Origin: Micrococcales bacterium 31B
GTDB taxonomy: Bacteria; Actinomycetota; Actinomycetes; Actinomycetales; Dermabacteraceae
Assembly: GCA_022803075.1 (NCBI GenBank)
Contig: JAFFTF010000001.1
Coordinates: 588,752-652,751 of the forward strand
Direction: 5' to 3'
Length of the DNA stretch: 64,000 nt
Shown: piece after piece, positions 16,369 through 25,390 of the stretch
Layout: each line of letters begins with the position of its first letter
Position numbering within the stretch: the stretch's first letter is position 1
Notes under the pieces: generated by a model
Seen by the model: only the letters and a program-made list of their open reading frames with translations
Told to the model about the DNA's origin: nothing
The model's database searches: none
Made by a program: the position numbers and the translations under genes

Positions 16369-17493
16369 TTATCCTACGGTCGAACCAAACAAGAGACCCA
16401 ATAGGTAGGTAACAGCTGCGGCGCCATAGCCCACAGCTACCTGACGCAAACCACCCCGCATCGCGGACGCACCCGAGAGCAGGGCCGCCACCGCACCCGT
16501 CAGCAGGAGGCAGAGGCCCACCAAAACGGCGGATAGCACGATCGCCGTTACCCCGCTCGCACCGAACAGCAGCGGAATCAGCGGCACGATCGCGCCGGAC
16601 GCAAAGAAGCAGAAACTTGCGAGCGACGCGCCCACCGCGGTTCCCACGGCCTCATGGTCATCCGAGCCGGGGGAGTCAATGCCCGGGGCGTGCAGGCTCG
16701 CGGCCGTGGCCTGGTCGCGGCCCAGGGTCGCGATCACCTCCTCGGCGTGCGCGTTGGCCTCCTCGGGGTCCATACCCCGCGCCCGGTACACGAGCGCCAA
16801 CTCGTTCGCGTCGACGTCGAGGTGCGGCACGGCCTCGCTCGAAGCGCTCGCCGGAGTCGAGGCCGCCAACAACTCACGTTGCGAACGCACCGAGATGAAC
16901 TCACCGGCACCCATCGACAGGGCCCCCGCGAGCAATCCGGCGATGCCCGCGAGCAGCACGGCACGATTGTCGACCCCGGTTGCCGCCATGCCGATGATCA
17001 GCGCCAGGTTGCTGACCAGGCCGTCATTGGCGCCGAAAATGGCGGCGCGGAAATTACCCGAAATTTGCTGACGCCCGCGAATAGCGAGGCCACGCACCAC
17101 CTCGCCGTGAATCTTCTCGTCCGCCGCCATCGCGGGGGACGCGTCGCGGTCGTCGTCGTAGGGGGAGCGGCTCTCGGCCCGTTGAGCGAGCGCGAGCACG
17201 AATACCGAACCAAAACGGCGAGCGAGCCACCCCAAGAACCGGGTGCTCGAATCGGCCCGCACGGGGCTGCCCTCGCGACTGCCCAGCATCATCTCCCAGT
17301 GCGCCTGGTGGCGCGACTCGGCCTCGGCCAATTCGAGCAAGATGCTGCGTTCCTCGCCCGTGCGGCGTCGCGCGAGATCGCGATACACGGCGGCCTCCGA
17401 GCGCTCATTGGCCAGGTATTGGCGCCAGCGTCGGAGGTCGGCGGCCGAAGCCTCGGGTCTATGGTGATCGTCGCTGCACGTCTGGGCGTGCAT
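16369..17493 (-). CDS. Ferritin-like/VIT1 fusion iron exporter (MbfA type)
   Basis: The N-terminal part (about residues 15-75) is a ferritin- or rubrerythrin-like helical pair with metal-binding Glu/His: NERSEAAVYRDLARRRTGEE and ELAEAESRHQAHWEMML. The C-terminal part (about residues 135-374) is a VIT1/CCC1 domain: NFRAAIFGANDGLVSNLALIIG, GLLAGALSMGAGEFISVRSQRE and membrane helices to the end. The same architecture is known in membrane-bound ferritin A of rhizobia, which exports iron. It is expected to export Fe or Mn, with the ferritin domain facing the cytoplasm. ATG 17493 was chosen because GAGG precedes it; a GTG at 17538 would add 15 residues. Confidence 0.88.
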   Translation of the reverse strand: MHAQTCSDDHHRPEASAADLRRWRQYLANERSEAAVYRDLARRRTGEERSILLELAEAESRHQAHWEMMLGSREGSPVRADSSTRFLGWLARRFGSVFVLALAQRAESRSPYDDDRDASPAMAADEKIHGEVVRGLAIRGRQQISGNFRAAIFGANDGLVSNLALIIGMAATGVDNRAVLLAGIAGLLAGALSMGAGEFISVRSQRELLAASTPASASSEAVPHLDVDANELALVYRARGMDPEEANAHAEEVIATLGRDQATAASLHAPGIDSPGSDDHEAVGTAVGASLASFCFFASGAIVPLIPLLFGASGVTAIVLSAVLVGLCLLLTGAVAALLSGASAMRGGLRQVAVGYGAAAVTYLLGLLFGSTVG

Positions 17494-17669
17494 GCGGTGG
17501 GCCTCGCGGCGGTCCTCTGGAGGCTTCACAGTGGGCACAGGTCGGTACTTTCGCTGGTTGGGCGGCGCCGGTTGCCGGGCGCAGACAACCGCGCCCTCGC
17601 TCGCCCCCGTGCTCGCGACGACTCGAGTTCGGCGCCGTGGGGGCTTCAGCCGCTCAGTTTACGACAGTC

Positions 17670-18272
17670 TTAGGCCTCGGCCAAGAGCGAGGGCGGCGCC
17701 AGCGCGGCGAGACGCGCGGTCGATTCCCTCGGATCGGTGAAAAAATCGCGAATGGTCACACCGTGCGCGGGCACCGACTCGACCAGAATGGCGTCCCCTT
17801 GCGTGAGGAGGCCCGGAGTGAGCACGCGCGCGTACGCGCCCGCGAGCCCCCGACTCGTAAAGCGCTTGACCCACTGCGGCTGCTGCATCCACCGCGCAAA
17901 CGTCTGGCAGGGAATCCGGGGCTTGGTGAACTCGATGCGCACCGTGTCGCCGAGTTTCCACACCGACCCCATCACGGCGTCATCCACGGCGATGCCGCGC
18001 GTACGCAGATTCTCGCCAAACTGGCCCGGCGCGAGGCTGGACGCGAGCTCGGCCTCCCACTCCGCGGCGGCCTCCTCGGCATACAGGTAGAGGGCCTGGT
18101 CCGCGCCGCCGTGATGCTCGTGATCGAGGCACGTGTCTCCCATCAGCCCGTGCACCGTAACGCGCACGGCGCCCTCCACGGGGCGCTTATCAATGGCAGT
18201 CGCGCCGACGCGACCCTCGTCCGGCTGCAGCTGAAACACGCGGCACACGGCCGTAATAGTGGGTGTGTTCAT
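17670..18272 (-). CDS. MOSC-domain protein (YiiM-like)
   Basis: 200 aa. MOSC features are VRVTVHGLMGDTCLDHEHHGG followed by ADQALYLYAEEAAAEWEAEL, PGQFGENLRTRGIAVDDAVMG, and PRIPCQTFARWM with the conserved Cys that ligates molybdenum or carries sulfur. YiiM-type proteins reduce N-hydroxylated bases using molybdenum cofactor; that role is likely but not provable here. TATGCT at 18279-18284 ends six bases before the ATG, pointing to a leaderless mRNA. Confidence 0.88.
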   Translation of the reverse strand: MNTPTITAVCRVFQLQPDEGRVGATAIDKRPVEGAVRVTVHGLMGDTCLDHEHHGGADQALYLYAEEAAAEWEAELASSLAPGQFGENLRTRGIAVDDAVMGSVWKLGDTVRIEFTKPRIPCQTFARWMQQPQWVKRFTSRGLAGAYARVLTPGLLTQGDAILVESVPAHGVTIRDFFTDPRESTARLAALAPPSLLAEA

Positions 18273-18278
18273 GCTGGC

Positions 18279-18284
18279 AGCATA
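18279..18284 (-). promoter_or_regulatory. -10 hexamer of the MOSC gene (leaderless)
   Basis: On the minus strand TATGCT is followed by six bases and the ATG at 18272, leaving no room for a ribosome binding site. Confidence 0.5.
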
Positions 18285-18316
18285 TCGAACGAGGGTCGCG
18301 GGTCGACCAGCTAACT

Positions 18317-19624
18317 TTAGAAGTTGAGGTCGCGGCCCGCGGTCTCCTTCTGCTTCAGGACGGCGACGATGGACACCACGCCGAGCAGCATCATGTAGTA
18401 GTTAAAAAAGTCGGAGTGACCCGCACCCGCGAGGGCCTTCTGCAGGTAGGGGGCCGTGCCACCGAACGCGGCAACGGCGATCGCGTAGGGAATGCCGAAG
18501 CCGATGGAGCGAATCTTGGCGGGGAACATCTCGGCGTACATCGCCACCATCGAGGCGCACGGACCACCCAGCAAGAAGCACATGATCGCGACGCAGATGA
18601 AGAGGCGCACCGGGTCCTGGTTAAGGAACGCCGTCATCGGCAGGGTCAGTACCACGAGGGCGGCGAGGCAGCCCGCCACGACGGGGCGGCGCCCCACGCG
18701 GTCCGACAGCATGCCCCACAGCGGCAGGGACACAATGAACACGATATTGGCACCCAGGCCGGCCCACATGGCGTCCGTCTTGGAGACGTTGTAAATCGAA
18801 ATGGCGCTCGCGACCGCATTCACGGCCCACACGTAGTAGATGACCGTGAGGCCACAGGTCATGGCGATGGTGGAAATCGCGGGCTTGGGATTGCGGCCGA
18901 TCTCGCGGAACAGGTCGCGCAGCGTCAGGCGCTTGGCCGTCTCCTTGTTGTTTTCGAAGGTTTCGGTTTCTTTCATCGTGCGACGCAGCCACACGGCGAC
19001 GAGCCCGAGCACGCCACCGATCAGGAACGGGATGCGCCAGCCCCACGAGTCCATGAAATCGCTCGAGAACGTGCTGCCCAGAACCGCGCCGAGCAGGGTC
19101 GCGAACACGATGCCGAGCGTTCCCGAACCATAAATCACCGACGACCACAGCCCGCGGCGGTGGCGGGGCGAGACCTCGGCGATGTAGGTCTGCGCGGACG
19201 GCAGCTCGCCGCCGTGGGCGAGACCCTGGGCGAGGCGGGCCACCACGAGCAGGACGCCCGCGGCCGCGCCAATGCTCGCATAACTGGGAATCAGGGCGAT
19301 GAGGAACGAGCCGCCCGCGCCCATGATAACCGTGAGGTTCATGGCGGGTTTGCGGCCGTACTTATCGCTAAACCAGCCGATCAGGAACCCGCCGAAGGGA
19401 CGTGCGACGAAACCGACCGCGAACACGGCAAGGGTCGACAACAGCGCCGAGGTGGGGTCTGCCTTACTGAACAACGCTCCCGCGAGAAACGTCGAGAACA
19501 GTGCGTAGACGTTCCAGTCGTACCATTCGATCAGGTTGCCGATGCCAATCGCGGGAAGCCGCTTGCGCGCGGCCTCGCGAGTGCTGACGGCGTTGTCGCC
19601 GTGGGCATTAGTGGTAGTGGACAT
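18317..19624 (-). CDS. MFS transporter, metabolite:H+ symporter (MHS) type
   Basis: 435 aa with 12 hydrophobic segments. The MHS signature is clear: GNLIEWYDWNVYALFSTF at the start of helix 1, FVARPFGGFLIGWFSDKYGRKP in the helix 2-3 region, and ARLAQGLAHGGELPSA in helix 4. Relatives such as ShiA, KgtP and ProP take up organic acids or zwitterions. The ATG at 19624 has GGAAGG six bases upstream and lies within the last 17 bases of the amidohydrolase gene, so the pair is one translationally coupled unit: import of an N-acyl or amide compound followed by its hydrolysis is the likely joint role. Confidence 0.9.
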   Translation of the reverse strand: MSTTTNAHGDNAVSTREAARKRLPAIGIGNLIEWYDWNVYALFSTFLAGALFSKADPTSALLSTLAVFAVGFVARPFGGFLIGWFSDKYGRKPAMNLTVIMGAGGSFLIALIPSYASIGAAAGVLLVVARLAQGLAHGGELPSAQTYIAEVSPRHRRGLWSSVIYGSGTLGIVFATLLGAVLGSTFSSDFMDSWGWRIPFLIGGVLGLVAVWLRRTMKETETFENNKETAKRLTLRDLFREIGRNPKPAISTIAMTCGLTVIYYVWAVNAVASAISIYNVSKTDAMWAGLGANIVFIVSLPLWGMLSDRVGRRPVVAGCLAALVVLTLPMTAFLNQDPVRLFICVAIMCFLLGGPCASMVAMYAEMFPAKIRSIGFGIPYAIAVAAFGGTAPYLQKALAGAGHSDFFNYYMMLLGVVSIVAVLKQKETAGRDLNF

Positions 19625-20891
19625 GCTTAGCCTTCCAGGCGGCGGGAGCAACACTGCTCTCGCAAGGGGTGGGGGAGGGTGCTTTGAGGCTCGCGAGGCG
19701 GCGCACCGCGAGTTCGGTGTACACGGAGGTGCCATCCGACAGCACCGTGCTGTCAAAATCGGCGTAGGGCGAGTGATTGAAAGCCGCCGTGGCGTGATCA
19801 CGCCCGGGAGGGCAGGCACCAAGAATCACCATGCTGCCGGGCACTCGATTAAGCACGCGGCTGAAATCCTCAGAGCCGTTGAAGGGGTCGCGCAGGTTTT
19901 CGTAGCGCTTGGGGTCGAGCAGATCGGAGATGACCTGGCCAGCGAACTGGGTTTGGTCGGGGTTCGTGATGGTCGGGGGGTACTGCTCGATGAAGTCGAC
20001 GTCGACCTCGACGTTGTGAGCCGCCGCGATGCCGCGCAGTAAGCGGGGGAGGGCGACGCGCAACTGCTCGAGCGTGGAATCCGAGAATGCCCGCACCGTG
20101 GCCTCGAAGTACGCGGTCTCGGGGATCACGTTGATGGCCTCGCCCGCCCGCAGGACGCCCACCGAGATGACGGCGGAATCGAACAGGTTTAGTTGGCGCG
20201 TGACGAGCGTTTGCAGGGAGACCACCATCTCGGCGGCCACCACGACGGGATCCTTCGCGAGGTGCGGGGTCGAGCCGTGCCCGCCGGCGCCGCGAACCGT
20301 GACGTGGAGGCGGTTCGACGAGGCCATGAGCAGGCCCTCGCGGCTGCGGAACTCGCCGAGGGGCGTGTTGGCCGACATGACATGCAGGGCGAAGGCGGCG
20401 TCAGCGGTGCGGCCAGCGGCCTCGAGCACGCCTTCGTCGACCATGTAGCGGGCACCATCGCAGCCCTCTTCGCCGGGCTGGAACATCAACACGACGTCGC
20501 CCTCGAGGTCGTCGCGGCGATCACGCAATTGGCTGGCCGCGCCGAACAGCATCGTGGTGTGTAGGTCGTGGCCGCACGCGTGCATATTGCCGTTGGTCGA
20601 GGCGAAGTCGAGACCGGTGGACTCGGCGACGGGCAGGGCGTCCATGTCGCCGCGCAGCAGGACGATCTTGTCGGCCACGCCGTTCGCGTCACGGGTGGCC
20701 TTGCCGCCCCGGATCACGCCTGTGATGCTCGTGACGCTGTCGCCTGTGCTGAGTTCGATGTCGCCGAGCGCCTCCAGCTGGGTGAACATGAACTCTTGAG
20801 TCTGCGGCAGGTGCAGGCCGACCTCGGGAATTTGATGCAGGTGCTCGCGCATCGCGGTAAGGTCGCGGGCAAAGTCGGTTGAGACAGTCAT
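19608..20891 (-). CDS. M20-family amidohydrolase (N-acyl amino acid / hippurate hydrolase type)
   Basis: 427 aa. Metal-dependent M20D hydrolase features: HLHQIPEVGLHLPQT, LLRGDMDALPVAE, HACGHDLHTTML, FQPGEEGCDGARYM with the catalytic Glu pair, and NGSEDFSRVL near the C-terminus. Such enzymes remove acyl groups from amino acids or amides. The C-terminal 20 residues, ending KHVHYH, overlap the coding start of the transporter and may have arisen by read-through into it. AAGGGA precedes the ATG. It is the first gene of the pair and is divergent from an Lrp-like regulator. Confidence 0.92.
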   Translation of the reverse strand: MTVSTDFARDLTAMREHLHQIPEVGLHLPQTQEFMFTQLEALGDIELSTGDSVTSITGVIRGGKATRDANGVADKIVLLRGDMDALPVAESTGLDFASTNGNMHACGHDLHTTMLFGAASQLRDRRDDLEGDVVLMFQPGEEGCDGARYMVDEGVLEAAGRTADAAFALHVMSANTPLGEFRSREGLLMASSNRLHVTVRGAGGHGSTPHLAKDPVVVAAEMVVSLQTLVTRQLNLFDSAVISVGVLRAGEAINVIPETAYFEATVRAFSDSTLEQLRVALPRLLRGIAAAHNVEVDVDFIEQYPPTITNPDQTQFAGQVISDLLDPKRYENLRDPFNGSEDFSRVLNRVPGSMVILGACPPGRDHATAAFNHSPYADFDSTVLSDGTSVYTELAVRRLASLKAPSPTPCESSVAPAAWKAKHVHYH

Positions 20892-21126
20892 GGGGATCCC
20901 TTCGCAAACGCTTCGTTGGATGATTGCCGGACTTCAACGGACGCCGTTGTTCGCTGCGGCGCCGCCCTAGGTTTAGCGCCGAGCCCGTGAGACCAGGATC
21001 GCATTCGCTCCGGCTCATGCGGAAAATGCCACAGAAAGCACCACAAGATTGCGCTTGAATCACGTTTAGCGCCATATTGGTCGGCATAAAATTGAGTATC
21101 CACCATTGCGGAAAGAACTCAAAGCC
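20892..21126. promoter_or_regulatory. Divergent control region with a repeated GTTTAGCGCC
   Basis: The region between the amidohydrolase and Lrp-like genes. GTTTAGCGCC occurs twice in the same orientation (20971-20980 and 21064-21073), with the intervening DNA relatively AT-rich (for example CACAAGATTGCGCTTGAATC). Repeats in a spacer beside a Lrp-type regulator may be operator half-sites. No standard promoter stands out. Confidence 0.45.
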
Positions 21127-22173
21127 ATGCCACCCGAGACCCCTGAGCTGCCCAAAGAGAATGCCGTCGCGCCCGACCTCGCCCCCACCGACTACGAACT
21201 CATCCACCTGCTCCAGCTGGCACCCCGGCTCAGTTGGACGCACGCGTCCCCCATTCTCGGGGCCACCCCGGCCACCCTCGCCCAACGCTGGCAACGACTG
21301 CAGTCGAGCAACACAGCCTGGGTCACGTGTTATCCCGTCGCGGACATCACGGTCGCGCTCGTCGAGGTCAACGCCGAACCCGCCGACCTCGACAGCGTGA
21401 TCGCCCACCTCTGCTCCATGCGCGCCGTGCTTACGGTCGAGGACACCGTCGGTGCCGCCACGATCGGCCTCACCGTCATCACCAAGTCTCTGGCGCAGAT
21501 GCGCGAAGTGCTGTTCGACCGGCTGCGTGCCGTGCCGGGACTCAGCATGGGCCGGATCCGCCTTGCCACCGCCCTGCACCGCCACGGCGGCGAATGGCGC
21601 CTGCACGCCCTCGACGCAACGCAACTACAGCAGGCGCAGCGCCACGCACCACCCGCGCGTCCGCACCGAGCCCAGCGCCTCGGCGCGCACCTCGAACCCC
21701 TCGTCGAGGCGCTCATGCGCGACGGACGAGCCACGGCGGCTACCCTCGCCAAGCACCTCGGTCGCCCCGAAACCACCGTGCGCCGACAGGTCAGCGAGGT
21801 GCTGCAGAGCGGGGTGATCGCGATGCGAACCGAGATCGCTCAGCTCACTACGCAGTGGCCCGTCACGGCGACGTGGTACGCCTCGATTCACCCCCGCAAC
21901 CTCAGCGAAACCCTCGCCGCCATGTCGACCTTGAGCGAGGGACGACTCTGCCTCAGCCTCGCGGGGGCCAGCAACCTGTCGCTCATGGTGTGGGCCGCGA
22001 GCCTCGAAGACCTCCTGAGGATCGAGGTGATGCTCTCGACGAAACTCCCGCACCTCGAGATTCACGAGAGCGCTATCACGCTGCGCACACACAAGCGCAT
22101 GGGCTGGATGATCGGCCCCGACGGTCGCCGCACGGGCGCGTTCGTGCCCCCCGAAACCATTAACTACTGGTAG
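21127..22173 (+). CDS. Lrp/AsnC-type transcriptional regulator, duplicated architecture
   Basis: 348 aa, about twice the size of simple Lrp. Each half has a winged-helix segment followed by a ligand-type alpha/beta domain: first DYELIHLLQLAPRLSWTHAS with TPATLAQRWQRL, then LVEALMRDGRATAATLAKHL with RPETTVRRQVSEVLQSGVI. Actinobacteria often have such tandem AsnC proteins beside amidohydrolases. It is transcribed away from the amidohydrolase-transporter pair and is the likely regulator of it. ATG 21127 was preferred to the TTG at 21106, although the upstream GGAAAG is rather far away. Confidence 0.85.
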   Translation: MPPETPELPKENAVAPDLAPTDYELIHLLQLAPRLSWTHASPILGATPATLAQRWQRLQSSNTAWVTCYPVADITVALVEVNAEPADLDSVIAHLCSMRAVLTVEDTVGAATIGLTVITKSLAQMREVLFDRLRAVPGLSMGRIRLATALHRHGGEWRLHALDATQLQQAQRHAPPARPHRAQRLGAHLEPLVEALMRDGRATAATLAKHLGRPETTVRRQVSEVLQSGVIAMRTEIAQLTTQWPVTATWYASIHPRNLSETLAAMSTLSEGRLCLSLAGASNLSLMVWAASLEDLLRIEVMLSTKLPHLEIHESAITLRTHKRMGWMIGPDGRRTGAFVPPETINYW

Positions 22174-22203
22174 CGGGGGGCCGGGCCAATCTTGCTTATC
22201 GGG

Positions 22204-25200
22204 CTAGGGTTGCGGCCGCGACCGCGAGATCATGTGCGCCACCAGTGCGGTCCATCCGGTCTGATGGGTCGCGCCAAGGCCCTCACCCGAATCGCCGTTG
22301 AAGTATTCGCTGAACGTGACGTGATCACGCCACAGGGGCGATGGCGACGCCTCGATGCGCTGACCGTCGCTGGGCCGGTACCCAGTGCTGCCGACCCGGA
22401 ACAAACTGATGAGGCGCTGCTCGATATCGTCCGCGACGTCGAATAGCGTCACGAACTTTCCGCTGCCGGTCGGGTATTCGATGGTGCCCTCGCGGCCCAG
22501 ACCGTCGGCCATCGTGCGCAGCGCATCGACCAACAGCGCGTTGATGGGGAACCACACCGGGCCGCGCCAATTCGAATTGCCGCCGAACATGGGGGAGTCG
22601 GACTCGCCCGGCACGTACGCAATCGAGTAGTCGTTGCCGCCGGCCTTCACCGTGAACGGCTGGCGGTACTCGGCTGATAGCGAGCGGATGCCATGAGGAG
22701 ACAGGAACTCATTCTCGTTCAGCATGCGCGTGAGGGTAAGCAGGTTCTGCCGCGGGCTCAGCAGCGACAAAAACACCGACTTGTCGAAGCGCTCGACCGA
22801 CAGGGCGACCACCTCGGGGCGGCGCTTCTTGATCCATTCCCAGCGCTTTTGGAAGTCCGGCAGCTTCGCGAGGGCCCCGGAATTAATCACCGATACCGCG
22901 AGCAGGGGAATCAGGCCCACCATCGAGCGCACGCGCAGCGGCTCCGACCCATGGCGGCCCACCAAGAGGTCGTAGCAGAATCCATCGCTTTCGTCCCAAA
23001 TGCCCACCCCGCGCGAACCAAACTTTCGCGCCGCAGTCGCGATGTGCAGGAAGTGCTCGAGATAGGTGGTGGCCATGTCGTCGTAATGCGCCTGGTCTTG
23101 CCCCAATTCGACGGCGCACGCGAGCATCGTCAGCGCGAAAAAGCCCATCCAGCTGGTCGCATCTGACTGTTCGAGGCGCAGCCCGTCCGGCAGGGGGTCG
23201 GAGCGATTGAACAGCGAGATGTTGTCCATGCCGAGGAACCCGCCCTCGAACAACCCCGAACCGTCGCTGTCCTTGCGGTTGACCCACCACGTGAAATTAA
23301 TGGTCATCTTGTCGAAGATGCGCGCCAAGAAGTCTTTGTCGCGCGCCCCGTCGATGAGATAAATCTGATATGCCGACCACGCATGCACGGGCGGGTTCAC
23401 ATCGGAGAACTCCCACTCATAGGCGGGCAGCTGACCGTTGGGGTTCATCGACCACTCGCGAGCGAGCAGGAGCATTTGCGCCTTCGCGAACTCGGCGTCG
23501 ACGTGCGCGAGCGTGACGGTATGGAACGCGAGGTCCCAGGCCGCGAACCACGGATACTCCCACTCGTCCGGCATCGAAATCACATCGGCGAGGGTGAAAT
23601 TCGTCCATTGATGATTGCGATTGCGCGCGGGAGGCGGGGCGGCAAAAGCCGGGTCGCCCTCCATCCACTGCCTGACGTCGTAGCGGTAGAGCTGTTTGGA
23701 CCACAGCAGGCCCGCGTAGGCGCGCCGAGCGATCAGCCTGTCTTCATTCGTCACGTGCGACGGGATCACCTGGTCATAGAACTCGTCGGCCTCGACTTGT
23801 CGCTCCGTAAACACGCCGGTGAACGCCGCGGCGTCGAGGTCGGCGGGATTTACCTCGCCCGCGGTCAGCAGCAAACGAATGCTGCGCGTCTCGCCCGCCT
23901 GCAGGTCATCCATCTGAAACCAAAAGCCCGCCTTGGTGCCCGTGCGGGCGGGGTTCGGGGCGGTGGTTTCGCCCCGCACAATGCGCCGCTCGATGGCGTC
24001 CTTCGGGTAGGCCGACTGCCGCTCGAGGTCGCCGTATACGGCCACGGTATTGGTCTCGTTTTCGCAGAACAGCACGTCGCGAAGCACGGTCTGGGGGGCC
24101 TCGCTGACCACGGCCACCTGGTAGTTGCCGAGGTGGCGGTGCTCGATGCTCGCGATCGCGGGCGCGGCCTGCGGGGCGAGGCTCCCGACCAGCGACAGGG
24201 GCGGGGCTGGGGTGGTCGAGGCGGGGGGCGTGGACGCCGGGGTGGCCGGGGTGGCGGACGCCCTGGGGGCAGCTACCTGGTCCCGTGCCGTGGGCTGCGC
24301 CGCGGCGAGGGGGCGGCCCGTTGCCGGCGCCGAAGGCGTCGGTGCCGGGCTGGTCGCCCCGGGGATTGCCACCTGTGCCGCGTTGACGGGTGCCGGGCTG
24401 GCGGCCCCCTGGGAACTCACCTGTGTCGCATTGACGGGTGCGGACGTGCCGCCGGGCCCCGCGGCGTCCGGACCGACAAAACCAGCCCCGGGCTGATCGG
24501 CTGCCGCCCGAACCTCCTGCGCGAGACCGCTCGCGTCGCTCGTGAGGGTGATGCTGCCCTTGGCGCTGTCACGGCCCCACGACCAGGTGTTGCGCAGCCA
24601 CACCTGCGGGATCACGTCGATGCTCTCGGGCTTCGTGCCGTGATTCGTTACGGTAATTTCGAGCAACAGGCTGGTGGGTGACGATTTCGCGTAATTGAAC
24701 TGCACGTCAAAGAAGGCGTCGTTCGCGAGCACTCCCGTGTCGGCGAGCTCAAATTCGCGGTCGCCGCGACCCCGCCGACCGTTCTCGTCGCGCAACCGCT
24801 GGTAGGGAAACGCGGCCTGCGGATACCGATACAGCCACCGCATGAGCGAGTGACTGGGGGTGCCGTCGAGGGTCCAGAAGTATTCCTTGACGTCTTCGCC
24901 GTGATTGCCCTGGTTGTTAGTGAGCCCAAAGAGGCGCTCTTTGAGCCGCTCGTCGCGGCGGTTCCACAGAGCCGCGCCAACATTCAGGAAGCCATAGCGG
25001 TCGCACACGGCGCCGAGACCGTCTTCGCCCCAGCGATAGGCGCGCTGACCGGAATGTTCGAACGGAAAATATGCCCACGCGTTGCCGTCCGCCGAATAAT
25101 CCTCGCGCACGGTGCCCCACTGCCGAGCTGAGACGTAGGGCCCCCACGTGCGCCACGGGCCGTCGGCGCCGCGACACTCCGCGATGCGGCGTGCCTCGGC

Positions 25201-25353
25201 ACCGACCTTGGCCTGACTCGTGTAATGAGCACTCACGTGATCCGAAAGCGAGGTGGGATGATGAGACGAGTTCGGCAGCGTGTCGGTGCCGAAATGGTGC
25301 ACTTCAAGCGGTTGGGTCTCGTCCATCAACAGCGGCTCTTGCGGCGTAGTCAT
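22204..25353 (-). CDS. GH63-like (MGH1-type) glycoside hydrolase with an inserted Pro/Ala-rich segment
   Basis: 1049 aa, no signal peptide, so cytoplasmic. The N-terminal region (residues about 40-280) contains WGPYVSARQWGTVREDYS and YGFLNVGAALWNRRDERLKERLFGL, typical of bacterial proteins annotated as glucosidase or mannosyl-oligosaccharide hydrolase. The C-terminal (alpha/alpha)6 barrel has WFAAWDLAFHTVTLAHVD, GLFEGGFLGMDNISLFNRS and GNSNWRGPVWFPINALLVDAL. Between them, residues about 284-400 are almost only Ala, Pro, Ser, Thr and Gly, with imperfect repeats (SAPVNATQVSSQGA, SPAPVNAAQVAIPGA), interrupting the beta-rich domain. The reading frame stays open throughout. The substrate is unknown; alpha-glucosides are likely. 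Confidence 0.88.
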   Translation of the reverse strand: MTTPQEPLLMDETQPLEVHHFGTDTLPNSSHHPTSLSDHVSAHYTSQAKVGAEARRIAECRGADGPWRTWGPYVSARQWGTVREDYSADGNAWAYFPFEHSGQRAYRWGEDGLGAVCDRYGFLNVGAALWNRRDERLKERLFGLTNNQGNHGEDVKEYFWTLDGTPSHSLMRWLYRYPQAAFPYQRLRDENGRRGRGDREFELADTGVLANDAFFDVQFNYAKSSPTSLLLEITVTNHGTKPESIDVIPQVWLRNTWSWGRDSAKGSITLTSDASGLAQEVRAAADQPGAGFVGPDAAGPGGTSAPVNATQVSSQGAASPAPVNAAQVAIPGATSPAPTPSAPATGRPLAAAQPTARDQVAAPRASATPATPASTPPASTTPAPPLSLVGSLAPQAAPAIASIEHRHLGNYQVAVVSEAPQTVLRDVLFCENETNTVAVYGDLERQSAYPKDAIERRIVRGETTAPNPARTGTKAGFWFQMDDLQAGETRSIRLLLTAGEVNPADLDAAAFTGVFTERQVEADEFYDQVIPSHVTNEDRLIARRAYAGLLWSKQLYRYDVRQWMEGDPAFAAPPPARNRNHQWTNFTLADVISMPDEWEYPWFAAWDLAFHTVTLAHVDAEFAKAQMLLLAREWSMNPNGQLPAYEWEFSDVNPPVHAWSAYQIYLIDGARDKDFLARIFDKMTINFTWWVNRKDSDGSGLFEGGFLGMDNISLFNRSDPLPDGLRLEQSDATSWMGFFALTMLACAVELGQDQAHYDDMATTYLEHFLHIATAARKFGSRGVGIWDESDGFCYDLLVGRHGSEPLRVRSMVGLIPLLAVSVINSGALAKLPDFQKRWEWIKKRRPEVVALSVERFDKSVFLSLLSPRQNLLTLTRMLNENEFLSPHGIRSLSAEYRQPFTVKAGGNDYSIAYVPGESDSPMFGGNSNWRGPVWFPINALLVDALRTMADGLGREGTIEYPTGSGKFVTLFDVADDIEQRLISLFRVGSTGYRPSDGQRIEASPSPLWRDHVTFSEYFNGDSGEGLGATHQTGWTALVAHMISRSRPQP

Positions 25354-25390
25354 GCCGCCAGTTTCCCACGCCTTTCACGTGGCACCCGGC

